From Candidatus Scalindua sp. (GTDB lineage: Bacteria > Planctomycetota > Brocadiia > Brocadiales > Scalinduaceae): a stretch of 64,000 nt of DNA. Numbering within the stretch: the stretch's first letter is position 1; every line of letters begins with the position of its first letter. Location: the NCBI GenBank assembly GCA_031316155.1, contig JALDRB010000001.1, positions 366,590 to 430,589 on the forward strand, read 5' to 3'. Shown here piece after piece: positions 54,600 through 64,000 of the stretch. Both the position numbers and the translations under genes were made by a program. The notes below the pieces were generated by a model. The model ran no database searches and was not told the origin of the DNA. It was given only the letters and a program-made list of their open reading frames with translations.

Positions 54600-56234
54600 A
54601 TGAAACAATCGATATCAAACGGATTAATGGTCGTTTGTGGTATAGTGTTGTTTGGGTTTGCTGGTCCGGCTTTTTCCCAGAACAAACCAGATCCGGAACG
54701 CTTGGTTTATCCTACCGAAAGTCAGCAGGAGGGGTTTGAAAAGTGGGTTGGTCTGGAAAAGGGAAGCGGGCCGTGGTCTGATTACTATAAACCAGTTCCC
54801 CTGCATATGTACTGGTCGCCAAAAAGGCATTATATAAGGCCTGATTTAGGTGCATTTGAATCTCTGCTGGAAAAGTACGATAAAACGGATTGCGTGGGAT
54901 GCCACGAAGAGGTTACTCCGGGCATAGTTTTGAGCTGGAAGGAGTCTACGCACGCAAATCCCAGAAGAAATGCTAAATTTGCGGAAAAACTCAGGGCTAT
55001 TGAGGAAAAAATAGGTGAGTCGATCGATCAGGTAACGTGTAATTATTGCCATGGCGCGAATCATGATGAATTGTTTCTTCCCAATGCGGACGATGTTTGC
55101 AAAAGATGTCATAGGCAACAGGTTGAAGAATTTGCCTCAGAATTTAATGACGGGAGGCCGAGTCACCAGGCTTCATGGATATCTAATGTGGTGGTCCCCT
55201 GGTATGTTGAAGGTTTCAGGAGAGGAGAGGGGTATTCGTTTATTGGATGTGACCAGTGTCATCCTGCAATGGAGAGATGTGACCCTTGTCATACCCGGCA
55301 CTCCTTTAAGGCGGAAGAGGCAAGAAGGCCGGAGGCATGTTTTTCATGCCACATGGGCGCTGACCACCCTGATGCTGAGACGTATAAAGATTCAAAGATG
55401 GGTGTTATATACGAATTGGAAGGTGATACATGGGCGTTTGACAAAGGGCTGAATGAAATAGCGCTCGGTGGGCCTGAATTAAGGAGTCCGACCTGCCAGG
55501 TTTGCCATATGTATAACAACTCTACCGGGAAGTGGGGACACAATGTGACCTCCAAAGGGCGTTGGCGTATGGGTACGTACCCACCCAAAGAGGTGGAATA
55601 TAAATCAAGCATGAAAGATTATCCGTATGGGATAACAATGCCGCCGATGGACAAGAAGATTGAGATTTACAGTCCTGAAAATAAGAAGAAACTTGAGAGG
55701 TGGGTGGAGTTGTGCAGCAATTGCCATAGTGGCCGATTTGCTAAGCTCTGGTTTGAATCTCTGGATGAGTATATGTTTGCGGCATACAGGAAACGTGATG
55801 AAGCGCAGGCGATTGTAGAGGACTGTTTTGAAAAAGGTTACATTGATGTGGATAAGAGAGGAATCTATCCAATGGGTGATGTTATTGCCGATAAACTTGG
55901 CGTACAGCTTCTTGGTGAAGGAGTTTATAAAGCCTTTAAGCAGAAAAAAGGGCATCTTCCCGTTGTAGGTCCGATCCTTGGCGTATACGCAAATTTCATG
56001 TATAATGATGGCAATCCAAGTGCGATTGAAGTGGAATACGGGAACATGTGGTTCTGGTATGCCCTTAAGGGGTATAAGGGGGTAGCTCATGGGCAACAGG
56101 ATTATGCCTGGTGGTGGGGTTGGGCGCCCATGGTGAACCAGATGTCGCGGATTAAATCGGAGCATGATATGCTTGAAAGGGTCTATAACATCGAAAAGAA
56201 GCTGGGTATTGGCCTCGGCGGAGGGCAAAATTAG
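54600..56234 (+). CDS. Octaheme cytochrome c of the hydroxylamine oxidoreductase family
   Basis: Eight CXXCH motifs in HAO order: CVGCH (about residue 98), CNYCH (147), CKRCH (167), CDQCH (217), CDPCH (227), CFSCH (248), CQVCH (299) and CSNCH (373). A signal peptide (MKQSISNGLMVVCG to AFSQ) shows export. The CHTRHSF and CHMGADHPDAE segments are characteristic of the HAO family. The 544-residue length fits. Whether the tyrosine that crosslinks the catalytic heme is present needs an alignment; if absent, it would be a reductive or electron-transfer member. Placement beside Rieske/cytochrome b genes favours a role as part of that complex. Confidence 0.88.
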   Translation: MKQSISNGLMVVCGIVLFGFAGPAFSQNKPDPERLVYPTESQQEGFEKWVGLEKGSGPWSDYYKPVPLHMYWSPKRHYIRPDLGAFESLLEKYDKTDCVGCHEEVTPGIVLSWKESTHANPRRNAKFAEKLRAIEEKIGESIDQVTCNYCHGANHDELFLPNADDVCKRCHRQQVEEFASEFNDGRPSHQASWISNVVVPWYVEGFRRGEGYSFIGCDQCHPAMERCDPCHTRHSFKAEEARRPEACFSCHMGADHPDAETYKDSKMGVIYELEGDTWAFDKGLNEIALGGPELRSPTCQVCHMYNNSTGKWGHNVTSKGRWRMGTYPPKEVEYKSSMKDYPYGITMPPMDKKIEIYSPENKKKLERWVELCSNCHSGRFAKLWFESLDEYMFAAYRKRDEAQAIVEDCFEKGYIDVDKRGIYPMGDVIADKLGVQLLGEGVYKAFKQKKGHLPVVGPILGVYANFMYNDGNPSAIEVEYGNMWFWYALKGYKGVAHGQQDYAWWWGWAPMVNQMSRIKSEHDMLERVYNIEKKLGIGLGGGQN

Positions 56235-56476
56235 TAGCATTTATGCCTGTCCGGAACTCTTCGTAGTGAGTAGTAATCTCTATACATTGTAGAACTGTGT
56301 TCTGAAAGATTTTTTTGATAGCATACCGTTTTTTTTTGAGACCTGATCGAATGTTTGATACAGGTTGGGTAAGGGTGCATAGATGTTTCATTTTGCATGG
56401 TGTCTCTTACTCAGGATTTAAAGTTTGTTAATTTGTATCACTCACTAATTTATCGTAATTGAATTAAGTAGAGAAG

Positions 56477-56516
56477 TCGGTATATTTGCGGGATCGCGCT
56501 TTTTACGCTATACCGA
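56477..56516. promoter_or_regulatory. Inverted repeat upstream of the porin gene
   Basis: TCGGTATA (56477-56484) and TATACCGA (56509-56516) are exact reverse complements about 66 bases before the porin start. They could be an operator or a leader hairpin. The rest of the 347-base gap (56235-56581) shows no gene. Confidence 0.45.
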
Positions 56517-56581
56517 TGAGGATGTGTGTGTTGTTATAAGGTAGTTTTTATTTTTTTTAACGTTTAGGGGAGGTAAGATTG

Positions 56582-58312
56582 ATGGGAAAAATAAGGGGAG
56601 TTATTTTAACATTTGCTTCCGTGGTTGTATTTTCAACGACCTGTTTGTTATTGGGTACACAGGAAGCAAATGCAACGGCACCAGAAGGATCGGCGTATGG
56701 TGATCTGCTTGCGAGGATCGAAGCGCTTGAATCAAGGCCAACGGGAAATGTAACGGCTCCAGACATAAGAGGGGTAAAGATTGGTATGGATATCAGGCAC
56801 CGATTTGAAATTCGGGACATGATGATCAGAGACGGACAAGAAATCAGCACAGGTACCGCTCCAGGTACACGTGGAGATTTGGGTAACGTTACCAGGCTTG
56901 CCAATGGAACGCTGCAGCGATCTGCAGGCCTGGGTACTCTGACTGGGGCGACGCAGACGAATGTCGGACGTGATGAGACTACAGATTTCACCTTGCAGTG
57001 GGCGAGGATAAGCCTTGATGCTGATGTCAGCGACAATGTGCGGGCACGCATCATGCTCCAGGATGCGCGAACCTTTGGTGAAGAAGGGTCGACAATTGGT
57101 AATTTGCAAAGGACCGATGTGCAGGAGGGTTATGTAGAATTGAGAAACCTCGGGAATATTTCCAGCATTCTCAAGAATATCGAATTGAGGGGAGGGCGAT
57201 GGCAGGCTGCCTATGGAGACCACAGGTTGATAGGTAACTTACCTTGGGCAAATCAGACCAGGGCTTACGATGGAGCGAGGCTGAGATGGGATAACAAGAA
57301 GGGCCACTGGATTGATGTGTTTGCCTGGCAGATTAATGAAAAAGAATCCGGAGTAGCTAACGGTGGTAATTTAGGTACCAGTGATTCTGAAGACGACATA
57401 GAAGAGGTGTTCTATGGTTTCTATAGCCACTTCAAGGTTTGTGATGGTGTTGAATTCGAGCCTTACGGTCTTGTTAGAGCACGTTCAAGAGAAGATACCG
57501 AACCAGCTGATAATACAATTTCACTCACCTCTGCAGGAAACAGAATTGCTTCGAGTACTCTTGGAGTAGGTACAGGTGAACAGCGCTATACGGCTGGTTT
57601 CAGGATGCATGGAAGTCAGATACCAGGTTTAGGCGGAACTGATTTTACCATAGAGCCAGCCTGGCAGTTTGGCCATACAGAAGGACTGAGAACTATAGAT
57701 ATTGGTAACCTGGCCAGAGGTTATAATACCACTGTTACGAATGATATTCAGGCCTGGGCGATCCATGCAGAGATTGGTTATACCTTTGTGAATACGATGT
57801 GGAGCCCAAGGATTGGCTACGCATACTCGTTTGCAAGTGGTGACAGCAGACCTGGAGAAGGCGCTGTTAAGACATTTGACCATCTCTACCCAACTGGGCA
57901 CGCCCACAATGGTTACATGGATTTGGTCGGTTGGCAGAACATTGTGGACCACCAGATACACTTAAGCGCAAGACCAAGCAAGAAGCTCGTGCTTGACGCA
58001 AAACTGCACTTTATGTCGTTGGATGAAGAAGCGGATAATATGTACGGTGTTGCTGGTGGTACTGGATACGGTGGTGGTATGTCGATAGTTAGACAAGGTT
58101 CAGATTCGTATGTCCAAAACGGAGTTGTCCGAGATGTGGACAACACTCTGGGCCAGGAACTGGACTTGACGTTTAGTTACCAGATGTTTAAGAATTTCAA
58201 TGTTGTCGGGGGGTACTCACATTTCTGGGCTGATGATTGGATTCAAGACACAGGAAGTGGTGTAGACAGAGGTGTTGATTGGGCATACCTGATGACGAAT
58301 GTGAAGTTCTAA
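56582..58312 (+). CDS. Outer-membrane beta-barrel porin (alginate-export type)
   Basis: A 576-residue outer-membrane protein. It has a cleavable signal peptide (ending about QEANA), a short helical stretch (LLARIEALE), and then a barrel of repeated amphipathic strands with frequent aromatic residues and Gly, e.g. RLRWDNKKGHWIDVFAWQ. It ends in aromatic-rich strands finishing with F. The family resembles Alginate_exp-type porins, which in anammox bacteria include abundant outer-membrane porins. ATG 56582 lies 8 bases after GGGGAGG. A hairpin terminator follows. Confidence 0.82.
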   Translation: MGKIRGVILTFASVVVFSTTCLLLGTQEANATAPEGSAYGDLLARIEALESRPTGNVTAPDIRGVKIGMDIRHRFEIRDMMIRDGQEISTGTAPGTRGDLGNVTRLANGTLQRSAGLGTLTGATQTNVGRDETTDFTLQWARISLDADVSDNVRARIMLQDARTFGEEGSTIGNLQRTDVQEGYVELRNLGNISSILKNIELRGGRWQAAYGDHRLIGNLPWANQTRAYDGARLRWDNKKGHWIDVFAWQINEKESGVANGGNLGTSDSEDDIEEVFYGFYSHFKVCDGVEFEPYGLVRARSREDTEPADNTISLTSAGNRIASSTLGVGTGEQRYTAGFRMHGSQIPGLGGTDFTIEPAWQFGHTEGLRTIDIGNLARGYNTTVTNDIQAWAIHAEIGYTFVNTMWSPRIGYAYSFASGDSRPGEGAVKTFDHLYPTGHAHNGYMDLVGWQNIVDHQIHLSARPSKKLVLDAKLHFMSLDEEADNMYGVAGGTGYGGGMSIVRQGSDSYVQNGVVRDVDNTLGQELDLTFSYQMFKNFNVVGGYSHFWADDWIQDTGSGVDRGVDWAYLMTNVKF

Positions 58313-58381
58313 GGCTGTTTGCGGTTTGATATTGACATGGATACGTTGCATTTATCCGTGCACAAATGAGAGAAAGAGAAA

Positions 58382-58414
58382 GGGTAAGAGTCATTATGGT
58401 TCTTGCCCTTTTTT
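58382..58414 (+). terminator. Rho-independent terminator after the porin gene
   Basis: GGGTAAGA (58382-58389) pairs with TCTTGCCC (58401-58408), followed by a run of six T. The rest of 58313-58810 shows no gene and no convincing promoter. Confidence 0.75.
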
Positions 58415-58810
58415 CATTCATACATGTTCTGTCTCTTCTCGAATCTGTAATAATAGTTTGGAATTCTACTATACATTGTTGCATTTCAGGCAAAAATTAT
58501 TTTACAAGATTTATTAAGCGCTCAATTTACTCATATTTAATAAAAAATAGTGAGCAGTGCTCCCATATGTTATTTAAATATTTTACAAGGGGAAATGAGC
58601 CTTTTTCTGCAATAAACGATCTGTTCTTAGTGTGATATATTTCTTTTTCTTCCATAATTACTTTAATTTAGGTGCACAATGATTCCTTCAATTATAAAAC
58701 AATGTATTGCTGATGATACTGTTGGCATGTAAATTGTTAAGATTAGTTTTACATAGAATTGAAAATATTTCTTGGATTTTGATCATATACAGGACTGAGA
58801 AGACTTTGAA

Positions 58811-61207
58811 ATGAATACCTTATATCTTCCTGATTGGAGAAAACAATTCTTTGTCAAGCATAGAAAGACGCTGCTCATCGGACAACTTGTTCTTGTGTTC
58901 TGTTCCGGGATAGTTTTCCACTGGATTTTCTCAGGCTCTTCAAAAAGAATCACTACAAACGAAACAGGTAAGGCTGCCCAGCACGAAATGGAGAAACCGA
59001 AGTTCTGGTCATGTTCCATGCATCCGAATATTCGAAAACAGGGGCCTGGAAAATGTCCTATCTGCGGAATGAACCTTATTCCGGTATTTACTGCAACCAC
59101 GGGTAAGGAAATGGAAGGTATGCGACAGATCGTGATCTATGATGCTGCTCGCGCAATGATGAATATACAGACAACGCCTGTTGAAAGGCGCTATGTAACT
59201 GCCGAGGTAAGGATGGTAGGCAAAGTTGATTATGATGAGACCAGGCTGGGATATATTACAGCCTGGATATCGGGCCGTTTGGATCGTCTCTACGTGGATT
59301 ATACGGGAGTAGCGGTAAAGAAGGGCGATCATATGGTATATATTTACAGTCCTGAGCTTTACTCCACACAGGATGAGTTGATACAGGTTTTGAAACGTGC
59401 GCGAGAACAAGAAGGTAAGACATCAATTTTTCCGGATGTGGCTGATTTGATCGAGCCTGTCAGAGAGAGGCTGAGGCTATGGGGAATGAATAAAGAGCAG
59501 GTACAGGAAATTGAAAAAAGTGAGAAACCGTCCGACCATTTAACGATATACTCACCCATGAGTGGAATTGTGATTCAGAAAAACCGCCAGGAGGGAGACT
59601 ACATTAATGTAGGTGACCGTATTTACAAGATTGTTGATTTGAGTCAAGTATGGGTTATGCTGGATGCTTATGAATCTGATCTTGTTTGGTTACGATATGG
59701 ACAGGAAATCACTTTTACAACCGAGGCTTATCCGGGTGAAGAGTTTGTCGGGAGAATCGCCTTTATCGAACCGGTGCTGAATGAAAAAACCCGTACCGTG
59801 AAAGTCAGGGTCAATGTGCCCAATCTCTCAGGCAAGCTGAAGCCGGAGATGTTTGTGCATGGGGTTGTTCGAACACAGATTTCAACTGGCGGTAGAGTAG
59901 TGGATCCTCATATGGTTGGAAAATGGATATGTCCGATGCATCCGGAAATTATAAAGGTTAACCCCGGTGAGTGTGATATTTGCGGTATGCCACTTGCGCG
60001 AGCAGAATCGCTTGGTTATGTTGCCGTAGATCGAGATGAAGAGTCCAAGCCACTCGTTATCCCTGTTTCTGCCGCCCTGGTAACAGGTACCAGGGCAATT
60101 GTCTACGTCGAACTTCAAGGTACAGACACGCCAACATTCGAAGGACGGGAGATAGTGCTTGGGCCGCGGGCCGGTAATTACTACCTGGTAAAAGGTGGGC
60201 TGAAGGAAGATGAACTTGTAGTCACCAATGGAAATTTCAAGATCGACAGCGCTGTACAGATTCTGGCGAAGCCAAGCATGATGACACCCGAGGGCGGCGG
60301 AGGCGGAGGACATCATCACGGCGGCGGAGTGAAACCATCCAAAGCCGGACAGGAGGAAACGATGGCTCCAAGTAGCGTTCCCGCAGAGTTCAACAGTCAG
60401 TTGCAGGAACTCGAATCAGCCTACGAGGCTATATCAAAGGCAGTCGAGTTGAGGAACATTAGCCTTTTTCGCGAGAAGTTTCAAGTTTTTGGAAAAGCCC
60501 TCAGTAAAGTGGATGGAACTCTTTTGTCCGGACATCTCCGGATGTTGTGGAATGAGCTTTCTATGTTGTTGAACAATGACGCCGTGGAAGGCCTCGATGT
60601 GAAAAAGCTTGCAGATGCTGATCGTTTGTTTAAGATGGTAACAAAGAATATGCGTCGAGTACGTGATCAATTTGGTACCTCACAGTATGCACAAAGGCCA
60701 CAAATATCTCAAAACCTGGAAGTTTCTGCTGAGTTCCAGTCACAACTCGTCAAGCTGTGGGAGGCATATCTTTCACTTCAACATGCCCTTTCCGGTGACG
60801 ATTTTTCACTCGCCCATCAGACAATTGGAGATCTTCAAACATCTATAGACGCTAAGCCTCGTGCCGAAGATGCTCATAAGGTATGGAGGAAAGAGTATTC
60901 CAATCTCGTTCAGATACTGCAAAGTCTGAGTCAGTCAGAGGATCTGAAATCAATTCGTGAAAATTTTTCCTTACTTACCGATGAGCTCCTTGTGCTGGTC
61001 AAAAGCTTTGGTCCGGACGGATTCGGAACTGTTTACCAGTTGCATTGTCCAATGGTATTTGGTGGTAAAGGGGCAATATGGCTGCAAGGTAATAAGCAGG
61101 CCAGAAACCCTTATTTGGGGACGGCTATGCTGAAATGTGCCGATAATGTGGAATTGATATCCGGAAGCAAGACAGAAGAGCATGAGGGAAATCATCAACA
61201 TGAGTAA
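58811..61207 (+). CDS. cusB: CusB/CzcB-type efflux adaptor with extra metal-binding domains
   Basis: Periplasmic adaptor of an RND metal pump. It has an N-terminal anchor (about 22-41), a first heavy-metal-binding domain (CSMHPNIRKQGPGKCPICGM, about 68-87), the adaptor core with lipoyl-like and barrel domains (HLTIYSPMSGIVIQKNRQEG), a second metal domain (CPMHPEIIKVNPGECDICGM, about 373-392), a Gly-His stretch (GGGGGGHHHGGG, about 495-506), and two C-terminal DUF3347-like domains. The last domain ends in HCPMVFGGKGAIW and a late cysteine. At 798 residues it is roughly twice the usual adaptor. Copper or silver is the likely substrate. It overlaps cusA by 8 bases. Confidence 0.9.
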   Translation: MNTLYLPDWRKQFFVKHRKTLLIGQLVLVFCSGIVFHWIFSGSSKRITTNETGKAAQHEMEKPKFWSCSMHPNIRKQGPGKCPICGMNLIPVFTATTGKEMEGMRQIVIYDAARAMMNIQTTPVERRYVTAEVRMVGKVDYDETRLGYITAWISGRLDRLYVDYTGVAVKKGDHMVYIYSPELYSTQDELIQVLKRAREQEGKTSIFPDVADLIEPVRERLRLWGMNKEQVQEIEKSEKPSDHLTIYSPMSGIVIQKNRQEGDYINVGDRIYKIVDLSQVWVMLDAYESDLVWLRYGQEITFTTEAYPGEEFVGRIAFIEPVLNEKTRTVKVRVNVPNLSGKLKPEMFVHGVVRTQISTGGRVVDPHMVGKWICPMHPEIIKVNPGECDICGMPLARAESLGYVAVDRDEESKPLVIPVSAALVTGTRAIVYVELQGTDTPTFEGREIVLGPRAGNYYLVKGGLKEDELVVTNGNFKIDSAVQILAKPSMMTPEGGGGGGHHHGGGVKPSKAGQEETMAPSSVPAEFNSQLQELESAYEAISKAVELRNISLFREKFQVFGKALSKVDGTLLSGHLRMLWNELSMLLNNDAVEGLDVKKLADADRLFKMVTKNMRRVRDQFGTSQYAQRPQISQNLEVSAEFQSQLVKLWEAYLSLQHALSGDDFSLAHQTIGDLQTSIDAKPRAEDAHKVWRKEYSNLVQILQSLSQSEDLKSIRENFSLLTDELLVLVKSFGPDGFGTVYQLHCPMVFGGKGAIWLQGNKQARNPYLGTAMLKCADNVELISGSKTEEHEGNHQHE

Positions 61208-64000
61208 TACCGGTCATTTATCAGATCATCCTTCAGAGGACAAATTGTCGTTTCTTGATAAGATAGTCCTCTTCTGCCTTAAGAATAAGCTAGTCGTTGC
61301 GTTGATAGTGTTTGCCGTAATAGGATGGGGTGTTCTGGTTGCTCCTTTTGATTGGAAGATTGGTTCCCTTCCACGAAATCCGGTTCCGGTTGATGCAATT
61401 CCTGATATCGGTGAAAATCAGCAGATTGTCTTTACTGAATGGATAGGGCGTTCCCCACAAGACGTTGAGGACCAGATTACCTATCCGTTGACCGTTTCAC
61501 TGCTTGGTGTCCCGGGAGTCAAGACCATTCGGAGTTACTCTTTCTTCGGGTTTTCCTCTATCTACATCATTTTTAAAGAAGACATCGAATTCTACTGGTC
61601 AAGAACCAGGGTGCTTGAAAAACTGAATAGCCTTCCCGCTGGAACCCTGCCTGATGGTATACAACCGGCTCTTGGGCCTGATGCTACCGCATTAGGTCAG
61701 ATTTACTGGTATACGCTTGAAGGAAGAGATCCTGATGGAAATCCAATCGGTGGGTGGAATTTGAATGAGCTTCGAACAATCCAGGACTGGTATGTCAGAT
61801 ATTTTCTTCTCGCCGCCGAGGGAATCAGCGAGGTGGCTTCTATTGGCGGTTATGTGCAGGAGTATCAGATAGACGTAGACCCTGACGCTATGCGGGCTGC
61901 CCGGGTCTCCCTGGAAGACATTTTTATGGCCGTTCGTATGTCTAATATTGACGTAGGCGCACGTACTATTGAGGTAAACAGAGTAGAGTACATAATCCGT
62001 GGTCTGGGTTTTATCGAAAAGGTTAGTGACATCGAAATGTCAGTAGTTACAGTCAACGAAAATATTCCCATTTACGTCAAGGATGTCGCGAAGGTTACAT
62101 TGGGGCCCGCACTGCGTCGAGGAGCCCTTGACAAGGGAGGAGCTGAGGCAAGCGGGGGTAGCGTTGTAGTTCGTTACGGGTTCAACCCGTTGCAAGCCAT
62201 AAAGAACGTCAAGAAAAAGATCGATGAAATTTCACATGGCCTTCCAACCAAGGCTGTTGTTGACTATAAAATGGTTTCGCGTAATGATGTTGAAGATTTT
62301 GCTGCCGCCCGGGGATTTCATGCTTTTAACGACACAGAACTGAATCAGAATGATTGGCTGAGTTGGTTGCTTAAAAATTCACGTGAAGAGTGGCCTGATT
62401 GGATAAATACCAGCCACGTAACCGTGGTGCCATTCTATGATCGCACAGATCTGATCTATGAGACGCTGGGGACATTAAATACCGCACTTGCTGAGGAGAT
62501 CCTCGTGACAATCATCGTTGTGATTGTTTTGGTGATGCATCTTCGGAGTTCCATCCTGATCAGCGCTCTGCTTCCCATTGCGGTACTGATGTGCTTTATC
62601 GCGATGAAGACCTTTGGTGTGGACGCCAACATTGTAGCCCTGTCCGGCATTGCTATCGCTATCGGCACCATGGTAGATATGGGTATCATCATGTGTGAAA
62701 ATATACTGAGACACCTGGATGAAGCCGGTCCGGAGGAAAACCGCCTTGACGTAATCTTCCGGGCAACCAGAGAAGTTTCCGGCGCTGTACTGACTGCTGT
62801 GTCTACCACAATTGTCAGCTTCCTGCCTGTCTTTACCATGATAGGAGCTGAAGGAAAATTGTTCAAGCCGTTAGCTTTTACCAAGACCTTTGCCCTCTTC
62901 TCCTCGGTTATAGTAGCGTTAACCATCATCCCTCCGGCAGCGCACATCCTGTTTACGGCCAAAATCAGATCCCAAAGACTTAAACAGTTCTTCCTGTCAG
63001 GGCTGATTGCGGCGGGTATTTTTATCGGTATTTGGCTTGCGTGGTGGGCAGGCCTCATTCTTGTTGCCATGGGAGTCTATCATTTAGCAGAAGATTACTT
63101 GTCGACCCGTATCCGCAGCTATGGGAAATGGATAGTCATTATAGCCTCTGCCCTGCTGGTCGGGATTTTATTGACTAACCACTGGCTCCCGCTTGGCCAG
63201 GATAAGGGCTTACTGCGTAATCTGATCTTCGTTATGCTGCTGTTAGGTGGCTTATTACTGTTTTTCCAGATGTTTCAACGATTCTGGTACGCTCCTATCC
63301 TCAGGTGGTGTCTGGATCATAAGATACTTTTTCTGTTAGTGCCACTATGTATTATGCTGTTTGGGGTTTCTGCATGGATGGGAGTCGATCGTGTATTCGG
63401 TTTCGTTCCTACTGCGATTCGTAGTACAACAGTTTGGAAGAGTGCATCGAATACATTTCCCGGATTTGGCAAGGAATTCATGCCCTCACTTGATGAAGGA
63501 TCATACCTCTACATGCCAACCACGATGCCGCACGCCTCCATAGGAGAGGTTCTTGATGTTCTGCAGTTTCAGGACAAGCGACTGTCTTCTATTCCTGAAA
63601 CAGGTCTGGTGGTAGGCAAGCTGGGAAGGATTGAAAGTCCTCTGGATCCCGCTCCACTTTCAATGATAGAAACCGTAATTAACTATAAGTCCGAATACAT
63701 TATCGATAAAGACGGTCACAGGATAAAGTTCCGTTTCGACAAAGAAAAGCAGGAGTATGCACGCGATCAGGATGGTAACCTGATTCCGGATCCGGACGGG
63801 AAACCGTACCGGCAATGGCGCGAACACATCAAGTCACCGGACGATATATGGAAAGAGATAGTCGATGCGGCGCAAATTCCGGGCGCCACTTCCGCACCAA
63901 AGCTGCAGCCTATTGCCGCGAGAATTGTGATGCTTCAGAGCGGCATGAGGGCGCCGATGGGCATCAAGGTCAAGGGACCCGACCTGGAGACCATTGAAAA
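61200..64000 (+). CDS. cusA: CusA/CzcA-type heavy-metal RND efflux pump (partial, runs off the window)
   Basis: Inner-membrane proton-driven metal pump of the tripartite efflux system. ATG 61200 overlaps the adaptor stop (ATGAGTAA), and the frame stays open to the window end (933 codons seen; the family has about 1040-1250). Seen: the N-terminal helix KLVVALIVFAVIGW, VDAIPDIGENQQIV, SPQDVEDQITYPLTVSLLGV, the transmembrane region EEILVTIIVVIVLVMHLRSS, VDMGIIMCENILRHL with the proton-relay-type acidic residue, and SLDEGSYLYMPTTMPHA. The monovalent-metal (Cu/Ag) subclass is inferred from the adaptor and not proven. Confidence 0.92.
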   Translation, partial: MSNTGHLSDHPSEDKLSFLDKIVLFCLKNKLVVALIVFAVIGWGVLVAPFDWKIGSLPRNPVPVDAIPDIGENQQIVFTEWIGRSPQDVEDQITYPLTVSLLGVPGVKTIRSYSFFGFSSIYIIFKEDIEFYWSRTRVLEKLNSLPAGTLPDGIQPALGPDATALGQIYWYTLEGRDPDGNPIGGWNLNELRTIQDWYVRYFLLAAEGISEVASIGGYVQEYQIDVDPDAMRAARVSLEDIFMAVRMSNIDVGARTIEVNRVEYIIRGLGFIEKVSDIEMSVVTVNENIPIYVKDVAKVTLGPALRRGALDKGGAEASGGSVVVRYGFNPLQAIKNVKKKIDEISHGLPTKAVVDYKMVSRNDVEDFAAARGFHAFNDTELNQNDWLSWLLKNSREEWPDWINTSHVTVVPFYDRTDLIYETLGTLNTALAEEILVTIIVVIVLVMHLRSSILISALLPIAVLMCFIAMKTFGVDANIVALSGIAIAIGTMVDMGIIMCENILRHLDEAGPEENRLDVIFRATREVSGAVLTAVSTTIVSFLPVFTMIGAEGKLFKPLAFTKTFALFSSVIVALTIIPPAAHILFTAKIRSQRLKQFFLSGLIAAGIFIGIWLAWWAGLILVAMGVYHLAEDYLSTRIRSYGKWIVIIASALLVGILLTNHWLPLGQDKGLLRNLIFVMLLLGGLLLFFQMFQRFWYAPILRWCLDHKILFLLVPLCIMLFGVSAWMGVDRVFGFVPTAIRSTTVWKSASNTFPGFGKEFMPSLDEGSYLYMPTTMPHASIGEVLDVLQFQDKRLSSIPETGLVVGKLGRIESPLDPAPLSMIETVINYKSEYIIDKDGHRIKFRFDKEKQEYARDQDGNLIPDPDGKPYRQWREHIKSPDDIWKEIVDAAQIPGATSAPKLQPIAARIVMLQSGMRAPMGIKVKGPDLETIE

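Noticed and set aside
55605..56240. 211-residue minus-strand open frame
   Set aside because: Antisense shadow of the octaheme gene, with no recognisable domain.
62456..63070. 204-residue minus-strand open frame
   Set aside because: Antisense to the cusA pump frame, which continues without a stop to the window end; composition is that of a shadow frame.
1..64000. CRISPR array, rRNA or tRNA genes
   Set aside because: Scanning by eye found no regularly spaced repeats and no rRNA or tRNA core. A tRNAscan or Infernal run would be decisive.

Overview
This is an AT-rich bacterial chromosome fragment, most likely from an anammox planctomycete of the Candidatus Scalindua/Kuenenia/Brocadia group. That placement is an inference. 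It rests on a Rieske/cytochrome b6-type complex encoded beside a hexaheme cytochrome and a hydroxylamine-oxidoreductase-like octaheme cytochrome, and on a division and cell-wall (dcw) cluster that stops at ftsQ with no ftsA or ftsZ. No rRNA, tRNA or CRISPR array was recognised.

Layout: 0-3.3 kb holds housekeeping and small genes (plsC, a Cys-rich protein, yqeY, a glutaredoxin-like protein, ndk). 3.3-7.3 kb is a small chromosomal integron: a minus-strand intI with an in-frame internal deletion, then plus-strand cassettes (unknown 101 aa; SDR oxidoreductase; unknown 382 aa; BrnT-BrnA toxin-antitoxin), each followed by an attC-like site. 7.3-25.2 kb has queA on the minus strand, then mraZ-rsmH-ftsL-ftsI-orf74-murE-murF-mraY-ftsW-murG-murC-murB-(REC/GAF/HD-GYP)-ddl-ftsQ. 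The mraZ promoter carries a clear MraZ operator of three TGGNN boxes. murD is absent between mraY and ftsW. 25.7-30 kb has a protein with an NrdD-like tail and a 2-hydroxyacyl-CoA dehydratase-type activase/dehydratase pair. 30-38 kb holds an RNase H, a histone-deacetylase-like gene, rpsT, def-fmt-DUF116, accA and tyrA. 38-50 kb holds purL (with PurS-like repeats), purQ, a NuoE/NuoF-type diaphorase, a P-loop protein, recJ, a prepilin peptidase, an OmpA-type lipoprotein and hisH-hisA. 50.2-50.7 kb is a decayed elongation factor G fragment. 50.8-56.2 kb is the respiratory cluster: Rieske, cytochrome b6, subunit IV, hexaheme c, octaheme HAO-like. 56.6-58.3 kb is an outer-membrane porin. 58.8 kb to the end is a CusB/CusA-type metal efflux system, with the pump running off the window.

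How the genes work together: the dcw block covers peptidoglycan precursor synthesis (MurE with a DNPR motif, which implies meso-diaminopimelate), lipid-linked steps (MraY, MurG) and septal synthesis (FtsW/FtsI/FtsQ/FtsL). The respiratory block looks like a menaquinol-oxidising b6-type complex passing electrons to multiheme cytochromes. Its cytochrome b keeps the cysteine that binds heme c-n in b6f complexes.

Sequence quality caution: four otherwise well-conserved genes (ftsI, the deacetylase-like gene, accA, nuoE) are interrupted by small indels, some in or next to homopolymers. Some or all may be sequencing errors rather than real mutations.
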